From the NCBI GenBank assembly GCA_001247695.2, contig LGRX02026017.1, forward strand, positions 1 through 21,069: a DNA stretch of 21,069 nucleotides. The letters run 5' to 3'. The notes under the pieces were generated by a model, which had not been told where the DNA came from, made no database searches, and worked only from the letters and a program-made list of their open reading frames with translations. The DNA is from Cymbomonas tetramitiformis. Taxonomy: Eukaryota; Chlorophyta; Pyramimonadophyceae; Pyramimonadales; Pyramimonadaceae. The position numbers and the translations under genes are program-made. This document shows, in pieces, positions 7,215 through 15,615 of the stretch; positions within the stretch are counted from its first letter, which is position 1; the number at the start of each line of letters is the position of its first letter.

Positions 7215-9389
7215 TCACGGGAGGCTGTACCGCACCGGGATGCTGCCAAGTGCTGCTTGACGGTGGAGCCTCGTCATCTGAAGATGAAGCCGGCGACAGC
7301 GGAGGGCCGTCCACAAACAACTCGGCAGGCGGTGGCGGCCCGGGATGCCACGGCATCGGAGCCATGTAGAGGCCCTGCCGTCTCTGCTCCCGCCGTTGGC
7401 GACGAGGTGGGATAGCACACGGCACGCCATGTTAGTCGGTGAAGCCTCCGCAGCCGGGATCGCCGAGGTAGTCCACGTAGCACCACCGACCGGTGGAGCC
7501 GTGCATGTGCGCGCATCGGCACCACCGACACCGGCAACGGCGTGCGGTGCGGCGGCGGCACAAACCACAAAGAGTGCGCACACCAAGGAGGAAGTGAGGA
7601 GAGATCTCTCGAACCTCGGAATGCCGTTCCCGCAGCCGTACCGCGGTCGCGGCAGTGCCACCGAGTCACCCTCGTCGTCATCGTCGCTCGTGGTGCAAGT
7701 TGCGGGCTTGTAGTCGATCACGCGTTCCGGCTCCCCAACCGCGGAGAGCAAATTCATGCTCGGGGCCGGCTCGTCGGGCACCAATGCAACCCCCGTGCCC
7801 TCAATGAAGTCGGCAAACGTGCGTGTGACGGGAGGGCAGAAGGGGTTTGGCGGACCGGTCCAACCCTCCTCGGACTCAACCGACGCGGGCGGGGAGTGTG
7901 CGGGTGGCTCCGACACCACCGGCATGTCGGCAGTGAAGGTGTTGATGTTGAATGTGGAAGTTCCAGCCGCGTGCGCCATCTCAGAGAACTCGGCGACGGC
8001 GGACACGAGGACCTTACCGTCCTCCTCGCAGAACGAGCACGCGGAGAGATCGGTGAAGACCTCCGGTTTCCCGCCCGCAAGCATGCAGAGGGCGTCGAAT
8101 TCCACGGGGTCGCTGTTGTCGATGGCGTGCTGGAACTTCGCGGCCAACACGGAGTTTTCGGCCTCCTCGGCGAAGGCGAAGGCCGAGAGTCCGGTCCTGC
8201 CCCCGTTCGGGCAGTCCCGGTGCCAGTGTCTCGCTTTCCCCTTAGCACACACCTGATTTTGGCAGTACGGGATTGTCGCACCGCTTTCGCGGTGGAAGGC
8301 CACCTTCCGTGAGACGGACTGAGACCAATTCCCCCCTTTGGGGAGGGGCGAGGCTGCGAAACGGGTCTTGACCCGGCGGTCCGGTTTGTCCGCGCGAGGG
8401 GTAAACCCCCGCGGAGACGGTTCGGACTCGGCGGTGACGAGGAAGGTGGCCAATTGCCTTTTCAAGTCGAGCACCATTGTCCGTAAGTCCGCGATCTCAC
8501 CCGCCGCACCCGGCCCATCAACGTCCTTCTCCATGAAGTGCGTGCCGTGGGAGTACCGGTGTGCGGATGCGGTGGCGGTACCCGCCCGCACGTGCTCGCC
8601 GTAGCACTCCCGCACCCACTGCTGAATAGTGAGTAGGTCGTGTGCGGCTCTTTGGTCGTGAAGGAGCAAACGGGACACCACCGGCTGGTAGAAGGTGGCG
8701 TCGAGGGCTTTGATGAAAAGGGACTTCACGTCCTCGTCCTGGAGCGTCGATCTAGTCCTTGCAGCTTTGAGCGCGGCGTTGAAGTCCTCAATGGGTCCAT
8801 GAGGGTCCACGCCCGCAGCGATGCGGACGGCAAACATGTCCGCTTGCCCCTGGAAGGGGTCCCCAACCGGGATCATCCTACGGGCGAACTCGAGCAAGAC
8901 ACGCTTACCGTCTGTCGGGAAGCTGGCGTTGGACGAGTCCAACCAGTCTGCTGCGGGCGACGAGGGGTCGATCAGCAGCTCGATCGTGGAGAACAATAAA
9001 TTGTTGGCCTCCACGCGGACGGCCAAAGTAGCGTCGTCCAGCGTGAAGAGCGGGAAGAAACCGATGTCCTCAGTGACGAATGCTGCCTGCAGGGCAGAGA
9101 CCATTCTCGTGAAGATGGCCGCCGCGTGGGGCTCCGCACCGGAAAATCTCCCCTCTTTGCCGTCGAACAACTTGCGTTGGACGTGCTTCGCCACCTTCAT
9201 GTCGAAGTGCTCCCGCTGTAAGGTGCGTACCGATGCCAAAAATGTAACACCCGCCGAATTAGCGGCCGGCTGTGCCGCTGTCGGGGTCGCGGGTGTGTTG
9301 GCATGCCTGGCAGCAACGGAGTCAAAGATTGTGCTTAATGTGCGGCGGCGATGCGCCATGCTAGCCGTTGATCTAGTAGAAGCAACCAT
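7215..9389 (-). CDS. Gag-like nucleocapsid protein with variant zinc knuckle
   Basis: Starting at the first ATG (9389) the protein has 724 residues. Residues about 50-280 are mixed helical sequence of the kind found in LTR gag capsid regions (QRKLFDGKEGRFSG, FNAALKAARTRSTL, DVKSLFIKALDATF). A short coiled-coil-like stretch follows (about 297-315), then a zinc knuckle at about 376-393: CQNQVC, H, then C, spacing C-x4-C-x6-H-x4-C rather than the usual C-x2-C-x4-H-x4-C. Such proteins coat element RNA and form cytoplasmic particles. The region after residue about 560 is acidic and Pro-rich. The last part (below about 7700) looks out of frame: the neighbouring minus frame at 7096-7425 contains GLYMAPMPWHPGPPPP, which resembles GLYWRPEGWYPDD in element 3. 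A frameshift there is likely. Strong GC bias compared with the flanks. No pol follows. Confidence 0.8.
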   Translation of the reverse strand: MVASTRSTASMAHRRRTLSTIFDSVAARHANTPATPTAAQPAANSAGVTFLASVRTLQREHFDMKVAKHVQRKLFDGKEGRFSGAEPHAAAIFTRMVSALQAAFVTEDIGFFPLFTLDDATLAVRVEANNLLFSTIELLIDPSSPAADWLDSSNASFPTDGKRVLLEFARRMIPVGDPFQGQADMFAVRIAAGVDPHGPIEDFNAALKAARTRSTLQDEDVKSLFIKALDATFYQPVVSRLLLHDQRAAHDLLTIQQWVRECYGEHVRAGTATASAHRYSHGTHFMEKDVDGPGAAGEIADLRTMVLDLKRQLATFLVTAESEPSPRGFTPRADKPDRRVKTRFAASPLPKGGNWSQSVSRKVAFHRESGATIPYCQNQVCAKGKARHWHRDCPNGGRTGLSAFAFAEEAENSVLAAKFQHAIDNSDPVEFDALCMLAGGKPEVFTDLSACSFCEEDGKVLVSAVAEFSEMAHAAGTSTFNINTFTADMPVVSEPPAHSPPASVESEEGWTGPPNPFCPPVTRTFADFIEGTGVALVPDEPAPSMNLLSAVGEPERVIDYKPATCTTSDDDDEGDSVALPRPRYGCGNGIPRFERSLLTSSLVCALFVVCAAAAPHAVAGVGGADARTCTAPPVGGATWTTSAIPAAEASPTNMACRVLSHLVANGGSRDGRASTWLRCRGIPGRHRLPSCLWTALRCRRLHLQMTRLHRQAALGSIPVRYSLP

Positions 9390-9764
9390 GATGAAGAAGA
9401 CTACAGGGGTGGAGTGAGGCAAGAAGACGTGGGAAAAAAAATGCGGTAGTCTTGGGCGGCCAAGAAATGTGGTGGGTCGTCGATACGGCTGCCGTGAGAG
9501 AGCAGAAATTTCGAGAAGTCGTGTGGTAGATGGCGGCCGATACGAAACGGTGTGGTGACCAACCAGGATGCGTAAACCAATCCAACGTTAAATCCCGTAG
9601 AAAAGATGTCCTCAAAGGCCTACAGCCAGCCGTAAATCAACCCACAAAACTTAGGCCATACCCGCGACTGCCGGCACTTCCACGCGCGGAGCGCCTCACT
9701 CCATCCCAAGCGTCTGGCTTTAGCCAATCATACTGGCGGTGTCGCAGTGGCTAAATAAAACGTA
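9390..9764 (-). other. 5' untranslated leader of element 1
   Basis: Lies between the primer-site-like sequence and the gag ATG. No convincing frame; presumed leader and packaging region by position. Confidence 0.5.
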
Positions 9765-9778
9765 AGTGGGGCCAAACC
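9765..9778 (-). promoter_or_regulatory. Primer binding site of element 1, copia-like half-tRNA type
   Basis: Directly after the 5' LTR the coding strand reads GGTTTGGCCCCACT. This is close to GGTTATGGGCCCAG, the site in Drosophila copia that pairs with the anticodon region of initiator tRNA-Met (established knowledge); here one base is missing and one differs. Element 2 has GGTTATGGTCC at the same place. Confidence 0.45.
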
Positions 9779-9988
9779 TGTCAGATATATAGTCGGGTGT
9801 ATATATCGGATAACGGAGAATAAACCCTGAGTTAAGGGTTTCGATATCAGAACGGTAAAAGTCTCAGATTGATAAAAGAGATACACATAAATACTAACGG
9901 GTGTTTCCCGTCTACTGGTGACGGTCACCCAGCCTACTATAGGAAGTGACAGGTGACAGTCTTTACTGTCGGTGTGTCACATCCAGCA
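9779..9988 (-). repeat. 5' LTR of element 1
   Basis: 210 bp, matching 6635-6848 except for a 4-bp deletion near 9957. Flanked on the right by the target duplicate ATCTC. Confidence 0.95.
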
Positions 9989-9993
9989 ATCTC

Positions 9994-10509
9994 CTTCAAC
10001 AAGGGGAAGTGGTTATGCTGTAAAATTGACCAGTCTGATCATCATAAAGTGACAGATTTGAGAAAATCGATTGGATGAAACTTGTATTGAAAATGACTAT
10101 TCCTTAAGATAAGGTATTGCACCTAAGGGAATAAAGGTTTCATCCTCTGAAATAGGAAAGGAGTTTTTCATTGACTCTAGTTCCTGAATCCAGAATCACA
10201 TAGAAAATATATTCTATCCTGTGCATATAGAAAGTACATTAGATTCAGATTCTGAGCACACAAGTGGACTTGAATGCACTCGGGTTTGTACTGAGTTGCA
10301 ATTGTCCAAAGTTTTATTCTGACATCACTACTTATTTGTGGAATAGCATACAATGGTATAAACCATCCACATATAGATTGACATCATACTTGTGGTTTCA
10401 TATCATTTTGGCATATAAGACACGCTACTTCATTGAGGAATTGTGACTTTGTGAAAGCTCATTCTGGAATGTTTAGAAATTTGTTGCCTCGACCATTAGG
10501 CCACGAAGT
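9994..10509. other. Non-coding stretch with nested stem-loops
   Basis: GATGAAAC (10074-10081) pairs with GTTTCATC (10137-10144). Inside it TATTCC (10098-10103) pairs with GGAATA (10128-10133), and CCTTA/TAAGG or AGGT/ACCT can form further in. CTGAATC near 10184 pairs with GATTCAG near 10245 and encloses TAGAA/TTCTA. A 60-codon frame at 10264-10446 shows no domain. Confidence 0.5.
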
Positions 10510-10563
10510 CTTGGGAAAAACCATGGCGGGACTCGAACCCGCAATCTGCACATGGTTTCCAAG
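10510..10563 (-). ncRNA. tRNA T-arm-like minihelix
   Basis: On the minus strand GCGGG-TTCGAGT-CCCGC is a perfect 5-bp, 7-nt tRNA T-arm (10526-10542) with an intact B-box (GGTTCGAGTCC). It is enclosed by an 8-bp stem AAACCATG/CATGGTTT (10518-10525 with 10551-10558) and then CTTGG/CCAAG (10510-10514 with 10559-10563), separated by only 8 nt on one side. There is no room for D or anticodon arms, so this is not a tRNA gene; it is either a tRNA-derived relic or a tRNA mimic. Confidence 0.45.
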
Positions 10564-11019
10564 CTCAGTTCATTCTTATTCTGGAAAGTTATCGAAACTT
10601 TAAATTAGTGGCAAATAGTCACCAACAAGTCACAATTCTGTCGGCATTGAAATGCCACATTCATCATTCATACTTCTTTACCATAACAAGTCTCTGAATA
10701 GTGTATGCCCAAAAATAAAATGGGCACCATTGAGATAAATGATCATGTACTGAAGAAGATTCATATGTATACATATCACTAGGCGATGCCATGTTCTAGT
10801 CACAATAAAATGACATACCAGCCATCCATCAACTACGGAATTACAGCTCGTAGTAAGTTGTTGTCATTACAGACACTTCTTGATTGACTCTTCATTAGCT
10901 TCGATACCAAAGTTAACTTCGGTACCATCACTGATTTCGTTGTTCATTATGACAATCATTATCCAGAAACATTGTCTAAGTTGGGCACACTATTGTGACC
11001 CTGAACTGACAATGTATGT
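10564..11019. other. Non-coding, stem-loop-rich stretch
   Basis: Examples are CTACG/CGTAG around 10 nt (about 10834-10853), and CATTGTC/GACAATG (about 10970-11015) enclosing GGGCACAC...TGTGACCC. No credible gene. Confidence 0.5.
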
Positions 11020-11041
11020 GGGCTGCAACCCAAAAACTGCA
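11020..11041 (+). repeat. Single copy of the 22-nt GGGCTGCA motif (copy E)
   Basis: GGGCTGCAACCC then AAAAACTGCA. It follows a GGGCACAC/TGTG...CCC hairpin, the same order as in copy D (5369-5424). Confidence 0.8.
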
Positions 11042-11206
11042 TATTGAATCATAGTGAATTGACATTGGCATTTGACATTATCTGTCATTCGCCACATTCA
11101 AAATCGTCAGGCATGTTGCCGATATGACGTAGAGAGAATCGGTGTTCATATTGACATTGTTACCTCGAAAGCACTTGATTCGATGAGTAATCTCAGTCTG
11201 ATTTTC

Positions 11207-11300
11207 TATCAAACCATTTTTTCACATAACATAATAATTGAATGGCCAAACATTCTCCATCACCATCTGAATGGTTTGATACACCTCTTTTTAAGGGAGG
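11207..11300 (+). repeat. 12-bp enclosing stem and pyrimidine/purine block (copy E)
   Basis: TATCAAACCATT (11207-11218) pairs perfectly with AATGGTTTGATA (11270-11281). Directly after it CCTC...GGGAGGAAGG (about 11284-11303) resembles the CTTCCTTGAGGGGGGAAG block of copies C and D. Confidence 0.5.
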
Positions 11301-11303
11301 AAG

Positions 11304-11879
11304 GAGTATAGATTCATTCATCTTCATCAGCTGCCACAAACTGATCTATATCATTTTGATTTTACATCATTGTGATTTTGCTTGGAAGATTAAAAATCTT
11401 ATGAAAAGTTCCAGCATCTGTGTATAGCAGTCATAAAGTTGATGACACGGTACATCATGCCGATTGAAGCATCAAATGAAGTCTTTATTTGACTTACTGA
11501 CACATGAAGTTCATTATGAAGAAATCATAGATGAATATTTCTCCGGCTCTATCATATTAAATGAAGGGCACTGACACAGGAGACCGATGGTTTTTTAAAT
11601 GTGAATAAGCTATATTGTAAGCTTACGACCATTACTTTGACGTCAACAACCTGAGATGCTGATTGTTGAATTTCAAGAGTTGAAGGATTCAGCCTTGGTA
11701 ACATGTGTTTTGATTGATGAGTTGTTGATCCATGGCTTTCCCCCAAATCTAAGAGAAGCTGGCGCACAAGTTGTTGCCAGTGTCAGAAGGGAAACATCAA
11801 AGCCAAAGGATTGCCATTGTGCCATTCAGGCATCGAATTCATAACAGCAAAGCCGAGTGAGTGAAATCCGCCACTCTAG
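11304..11879. other. No recognisable gene
   Basis: Short frames on both strands at 11552-11844 show no domain, intron pattern or repeat. The composition is less hairpin-rich than the flanks, so a decayed coding fragment cannot be excluded. Confidence 0.4.
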
Positions 11880-12131
11880 CTATTTGCCCGTCATTCCTTC
11901 CAGGTACATAACAAGAGACAATTCATCAAAGTCATACACCAATGCATAAATCACATGTATGGTTGCACAGTTTGTATCCGAATGCAACCCCATCGAGGTT
12001 AAGCATCTAGACAGCAACTCTGGCCAACAAAAAGCCTTCCTGTCTTCGGATATCTTGAGCATTCTCATTTCCAGCTCCATTGTGGTCAAGGAAGCATCAT
12101 GCCTGTGCCTCGCCGGGACGCTGATCCTCAA
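11880..12131 (-). CDS. Uncharacterised reading frame, possible exon fragment
   Basis: 83 codons beginning MRISVPARHRHD, then TTMELEMRMLKISEDRKAFC and HVIYALVYDFDELSLVMYLE. The frame stays open some 15 codons upstream. The composition is balanced and protein-like, but there is no domain I can name. It may be a piece of a degenerate transposon polyprotein. Confidence 0.2.
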   Translation of the reverse strand: MRISVPARHRHDASLTTMELEMRMLKISEDRKAFCWPELLSRCLTSMGLHSDTNCATIHVIYALVYDFDELSLVMYLEGMTGK

Positions 12132-12412
12132 AGCCGCACACTTGAGGCGAGCCTTACGAGATAGTGACCTTTGGCCTGTGGGGCGTCAACCCCTTATCAA
12201 ATCCTGAACACTTGTTAACACCTGGATAAATTTATCATGATGCAACTTAAGTGGGATTATAAGTTCCACATAATCATATTGTCTACGTATGCTGAAGGCA
12301 TAACTGCCGCATATGGTCACGATAGGTCGCAGCTTCTATAACATTGTGGCTTCTGAGTCAAAAGCTGATAGCCGATAACTTTTGCCAAGGACTGCCGACC
12401 GAATAATAATCA
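12132..12412. other. Non-coding stretch
   Basis: Small hairpins only (for example TATGC/GCATA near 12287). No gene seen. Confidence 0.4.
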
Positions 12413-12495
12413 GGGCTGCATCCCAAGAACTGCAGGGCTGCATCCCAAGAACTGCAGGGCTGCATCCCGAGAACTGCAGGGTTACATCCCTAACA
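12413..12495 (+). repeat. Three tandem 22-nt GGGCTGCA motifs plus a partial fourth
   Basis: Copies at 12413, 12435 and 12457 are identical apart from one base. A degenerate GGGTTACATCCC starts at 12479. CTGCA and TGCAG inside each unit can also pair around a 10-nt loop. Confidence 0.9.
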
Positions 12496-12948
12496 TTTTT
12501 ACCCTGCATCAAATTGATATGACAGGAGCGGGAATTGATCCTTCCTTGCTGAGGTGTAGTGAGCCTTGTACAAATCATACCCTTACACAGATACGCATAT
12601 GCGGGTACCAATATCTGTGAAAAACTGCTATGCTACCTTTGCCCGACCGTGGTTTATCATTCGGATCTTATGGCCAGTAATCCGCGCTACCGGATAATAC
12701 TGAGGTGGACGGAGTTGTGATCCTGAGTTATGCCGGACACACATAACTAAAACGAATTTCACATTAGTACGTGTCGAATCCACTCGGAATCGACAGATGT
12801 TCGACAAAGCGCGCGTACCGGACCAAATATTGAGGAGTTGAGCAGACCGGGTAAAGGATTATAAGTCCAATCCCGTTAAGCAGGGCCACTCCGTTTGCAT
12901 TAAAAACAAGCCCCAGAAATCGGGCTCCCCGTTGCCGCCTGTGAACCT
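12496..12948. other. Non-coding flank of element 2 with stem-loops
   Basis: AGTTATG/CATAACT (about 12726-12748) and AGCCC/GGGCT around 8 nt (about 12910-12927). No gene recognised. Confidence 0.45.
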
Positions 12949-13125
12949 TGCTGGAAACAGCAGCTCAGGCAGTGAGGACCCGCTGCCGACGGTGAAACAA
13001 CGGATGACTAAACTCGGATATACAAACGATATATACCCGAGATGAGTGACACAGGCTGACCACCGAAGATGACATACAGGAATGACACTAGACTGTACGA
13101 ACTAGTCGTTGTGTCAATTCCAGCA
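12949..13125 (-). repeat. 3' LTR of element 2
   Basis: 177 bp, starts TGCTGGAATTGACACAACGA on the minus strand. Contains the palindromic pair ATATACAAACGATATAT. Three substitutions relative to 14717-14893. Confidence 0.92.
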
Positions 13126-13575
13126 CACCACCTCATCTGAGGTGGACCAGCTAGTGACACTCACCACCCTAGCTACTAGAGTTTACAGAGAAATCTCAAG
13201 ATGTTAACTCTAGGGAGCTAGTCAAAGTCACAGGTGGCAAGATGATTGTACAGGCTAGCAAAATAATACTGCTAAGCCTAGGAAACTGCTAGGACCATTC
13301 TGGTCTGCTAAAATTAATGCTCTGCCAGCTAGTGGTGGGTGTTCCCACAAATCTCGCCTGTCTGCATGTGATGGAGAATGCTAAAAGAATTCCGCCTGTC
13401 GGTTTAGCTTTGATATCTCTGCGAACTGTAAGGTCTCTTGCCATAAAAAAAAATGTTCGTCTCAATCGGTAAAGCTGCCCGCTAGTGGTGGGAATTTCAA
13501 CAACATCCTCTGCCCAAAACTACAGCAAGTGGTGGAGAAATGCCAAAAGAAACACCGCCTGTCTGTTTAGAGAAA
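13126..13575 (-). other. 3' region of element 2 with LTR-adjacent hairpin
   Basis: CCACCTCA/TGAGGTGG with loop TC at 13128-13145 lies almost against the LTR, where elements 1 and 3 have CACCACC/GGTGGTG. The remainder is non-coding. Confidence 0.55.
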
Positions 13576-14493
13576 CTAATAGTAGCCATCACTAGAATCG
13601 TAACTAGCATCATCCTCATAATAAGAATCTTCATCATAAAATCCTGCACCACCAGTTCCATCGGAATCGTGGGCTCCTGCCTCCCAGGCAGCCCACTCCT
13701 CTGCGGTGTATACATTCTCGTCGCTCATCGCAGACTCATACTCAAAAGAAACTGCGCCAACACCAAACTCGTTGTGCGGTAAAAACTCTTCCCCAAGTGG
13801 GGCCTCGAAACTTCCGCCATAAGAATCCTGCTGAAAACCTGTGTCCAGCTCGGAATCCCGTTCCAATCGTTCGGACGAAAAATGCGGAGCGGCCAAGTGG
13901 CCATCTTGCTCCTCTGCCTCCTCACAACTGTCGCTGGAATCATCGAAGTACCCAAGTGGATACTCCGATTCATCTTCTTCTTCACTACTTCCAATCTCTT
14001 CCTGCTCGCGCATCTCAGAGCCCATATAAGTGCGCGCAGTAGTAGAATCATGAATATAACGAACTACGGTTCGCACAGGAGGGGCCTGTCGAACCAATTC
14101 TCTTGCCCTAGTGGCACTAGGCAAGGGTAAAGTGGTGGTAACTTGAGAAGAAATTGATCGGACGCCCAAAACTGCATCGCCATCGCCAACGCCTTTCTCA
14201 CAAAGTGAAGGTCTAGAATTCTCGGAATCTACGGTTGCAAGCTCAACGCCCTGGACACCACCAACCGGTGTGCCAGTCTCTGAAACAATAATCTGCAGAG
14301 AAATTGGTGAAGAATCCGCTGAGGAAACTGCCGAAAAATCCGAACTCCGAAAATGTGAAAGAGCGCGCCCCATAGAGGCACACAATGACAACAGCTGCGA
14401 GCGTTTGAAGGTTGAGACCCTCTCCTGTAAACTATCAATAGTCGCCAAAAGAGCAAGAAGCTCCTCACTCGAAGAAAACTGCTGTGAATCCAT
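13576..14493 (-). CDS. Acidic 305-aa protein of element 2, unknown function
   Basis: Starts at an ATG at 14493 (MDSQQFSSSEELLALLATID). The N-terminal 45 residues are predicted helical, with regular Leu spacing (LLALLATIDSLQERV), possibly a coiled coil. The centre is Ser/Thr-rich. From residue about 155 it is very acidic (SEEEDESEYPLGYFDDSSDS) and the C-terminus is rich in Asp, Tyr and Gly (DEDSYYEDDASYDSSDGYY). There is no zinc knuckle, protease motif or known domain that I recognise. By position it replaces gag; it may be a diverged gag or an accessory protein. The frame is intact, which argues for recent activity or selection. Confidence 0.65.
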   Translation of the reverse strand: MDSQQFSSSEELLALLATIDSLQERVSTFKRSQLLSLCASMGRALSHFRSSDFSAVSSADSSPISLQIIVSETGTPVGGVQGVELATVDSENSRPSLCEKGVGDGDAVLGVRSISSQVTTTLPLPSATRARELVRQAPPVRTVVRYIHDSTTARTYMGSEMREQEEIGSSEEEDESEYPLGYFDDSSDSCEEAEEQDGHLAAPHFSSERLERDSELDTGFQQDSYGGSFEAPLGEEFLPHNEFGVGAVSFEYESAMSDENVYTAEEWAAWEAGAHDSDGTGGAGFYDEDSYYEDDASYDSSDGYY

Positions 14494-14702
14494 CAAAGAA
14501 AACGAGATCTAACAATGAAATAACGAAACAAAAATCGTAGGAGTCCACCCCGTCGTAATCGCCCAAAGCCGTAAGCAGCCGCCTCCAGAAAATACGTAGA
14601 ATCTGTTCTAAAGCGTCCCACAAGGCGTGGAGACGCTTAACCGAAAGATAGGGCGGAAATAAAATAAAATTCTACGCTAAAATTCAGTTCACGCAAGCGT
14701 GA
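14494..14702 (-). other. 5' leader of element 2
   Basis: Lies between the primer-site-like sequence and the ATG. No frame or motif seen. Confidence 0.45.
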
Positions 14703-14716
14703 GAAGGACCATAACC
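14703..14716 (-). promoter_or_regulatory. Primer binding site of element 2, copia-like half-tRNA type
   Basis: The coding strand directly after the LTR reads GGTTATGGTCCTTC. The first eight bases match the Drosophila copia site for the anticodon region of initiator tRNA-Met, followed by a matching CC after one mismatch. Confidence 0.5.
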
Positions 14717-14893
14717 TGCTGGAAACAGCAACTCAGGCAGTGAGGACCCGCTGCCGACGGTGAAACAACGGATGACTAAACTCGGATATACAAACGATAT
14801 ATACCCGAGATGAGTGACACAGGCTGACCACCGAAGATGACATACAGGAATGACACTAGACTGTACGAACTAGTCGTAGCGTCAATTCCAGCA
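14717..14893 (-). repeat. 5' LTR of element 2
   Basis: 177 bp, same length as 12949-13125, with three substitutions. Confidence 0.92.
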
Positions 14894-15244
14894 TCTCAGT
14901 CCGCCAGATGCTCAGACACGGGGCCCGCTCCCCTGACTTCATCGACCTCACATGGCACCACGGTGCTTCTCTCTTTGACCTCTATGACACTGGCAGAGAC
15001 TATGTTGTACAGCGATTATCGATACCGTTTTTCGGATATCGGATTGTATCGATACCGAAAAACCAAACCGATATAGAGCCCTGCTATATATGGCCGTGGA
15101 AACAGATTTGGGATTCAATTTGATTCTCAATGGATTTCGTACCCTTGGGTCGAAAGTCGATCGGCAAGCGCAATATCTATCCGTAACGTAAACCTCGGAA
15201 GATACCTTGAAACGTCACTCTGAAATACGATACGCAATTCATGG
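14894..15244. other. Non-coding stretch with a TATCGATACC hairpin
   Basis: GTTTTTCGGATATCG (about 15029-15043) pairs with CGATACCGAAAAAC (about 15050-15063). A short frame with PDFIDLTWHHG (about 14930) is too short to call. No gene. Confidence 0.4.
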
Positions 15245-15445
15245 GGGCTACATCCTAAGAACTGTAAGGCTAAATGCCTAAGGTGAGGGTTTAAAGTGGA
15301 CTCAGTTCCCCCCAATATCCTAAAAACACCATGAGGGACGCCTCACATCGGTGTAAGAAGACTGGTACCAGCAGCAGCAACAACAACAAAGACATCAAAG
15401 ACATATACAAAGGTTTGCCCGTTGTGAGGTCACAACTCTCTTAAG
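15245..15445 (+). promoter_or_regulatory. GGGCTACA motif and LTR-junction-like purine block (copy F)
   Basis: A degenerate 22-nt motif at 15245-15266 is followed at 15421-15436 by the hairpin GTTGTG/CACAAC, then CTCTCTTAAGAGGGGAGA (15436-15453) and TGTCAAGG. The last part looks like a polypurine tract followed by the TG of a long terminal repeat. The order matches copies C, D and E. Confidence 0.4.
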
Positions 15446-15484
15446 AGGGGAGATCTGTCAAGGTTATGACCGATGACATATGTG

Positions 15485-15557
15485 TCATACCTGTCATACC
15501 TGTCAGACATGTCATACCATGTCATGTCATGTCATGTCATGTCGTGTCATGTCATAT
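15485..15557 (+). repeat. GTCAT pentanucleotide repeat
   Basis: GTCATACCT units (15485-15515) lead into about seven GTCAT units (15521-15555) with one GTCGT variant. Confidence 0.9.
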
Positions 15558-15566
15558 ATTATAATG

Positions 15567-15615
15567 ACAGACAGTCGTCAGTACGGTCGACTATGACATG
15601 TACAGTCATGCCATC
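15567..15615 (+). repeat. Structured dispersed repeat copy B, left part
   Basis: ACAGTCGTCAGTACGGTCGA is shared with copy A at about 2714-2733. The repeat is interrupted at 15615 by a 614-bp element and resumes at 16238. Confidence 0.7.

Larger units (their letters stand above)
6635..9988 (-). mobile_element. LTR retrotransposon 1, gag-only, recent insertion
   Basis: Bounded by LTRs of 214 bp (6635-6848) and 210 bp (9779-9988) that differ only by a 4-bp indel (GAGA) and begin TG and end CA. The 5-bp sequence ATCTC lies directly outside both ends (6630-6634 and 9989-9993), a target-site duplication. The element reads right to left: 5' LTR, primer-site-like sequence (9765-9778), gag (9389 to 7215), 3' region, hairpin next to the 3' LTR. 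No protease, integrase, reverse transcriptase or RNase H is present in about 2.9 kb of internal sequence, so it must borrow these. Near-identical LTRs imply recent insertion. Confidence 0.92.
12949..14893 (-). mobile_element. LTR retroelement 2, non-autonomous
   Basis: Two 177-bp LTRs (12949-13125 and 14717-14893) start TG, end CA and differ at three positions. Between them lie a 305-codon acidic frame and no pol. It shares with element 1 the LTR start TGCTGGA, a hairpin touching the 3' LTR and a copia-like primer site. The flanks (AACCT on the left, TCTCA on the right) do not match, so no target duplication is seen; inter-element recombination, deletion or flank decay could explain that. Total length is 1,945 bp. 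Confidence 0.85.

Noticed and set aside
7542..8312. Long plus-strand frame opposite gag
   Set aside because: Antisense shadow caused by high GC content and few stops; gag on the minus strand is longer and has a zinc knuckle.
15029..15063. Rho-independent terminator-like hairpin
   Set aside because: The stem is followed by no T-run and the genome is eukaryotic; the hairpin belongs to TATCGATACC-rich repeat DNA.
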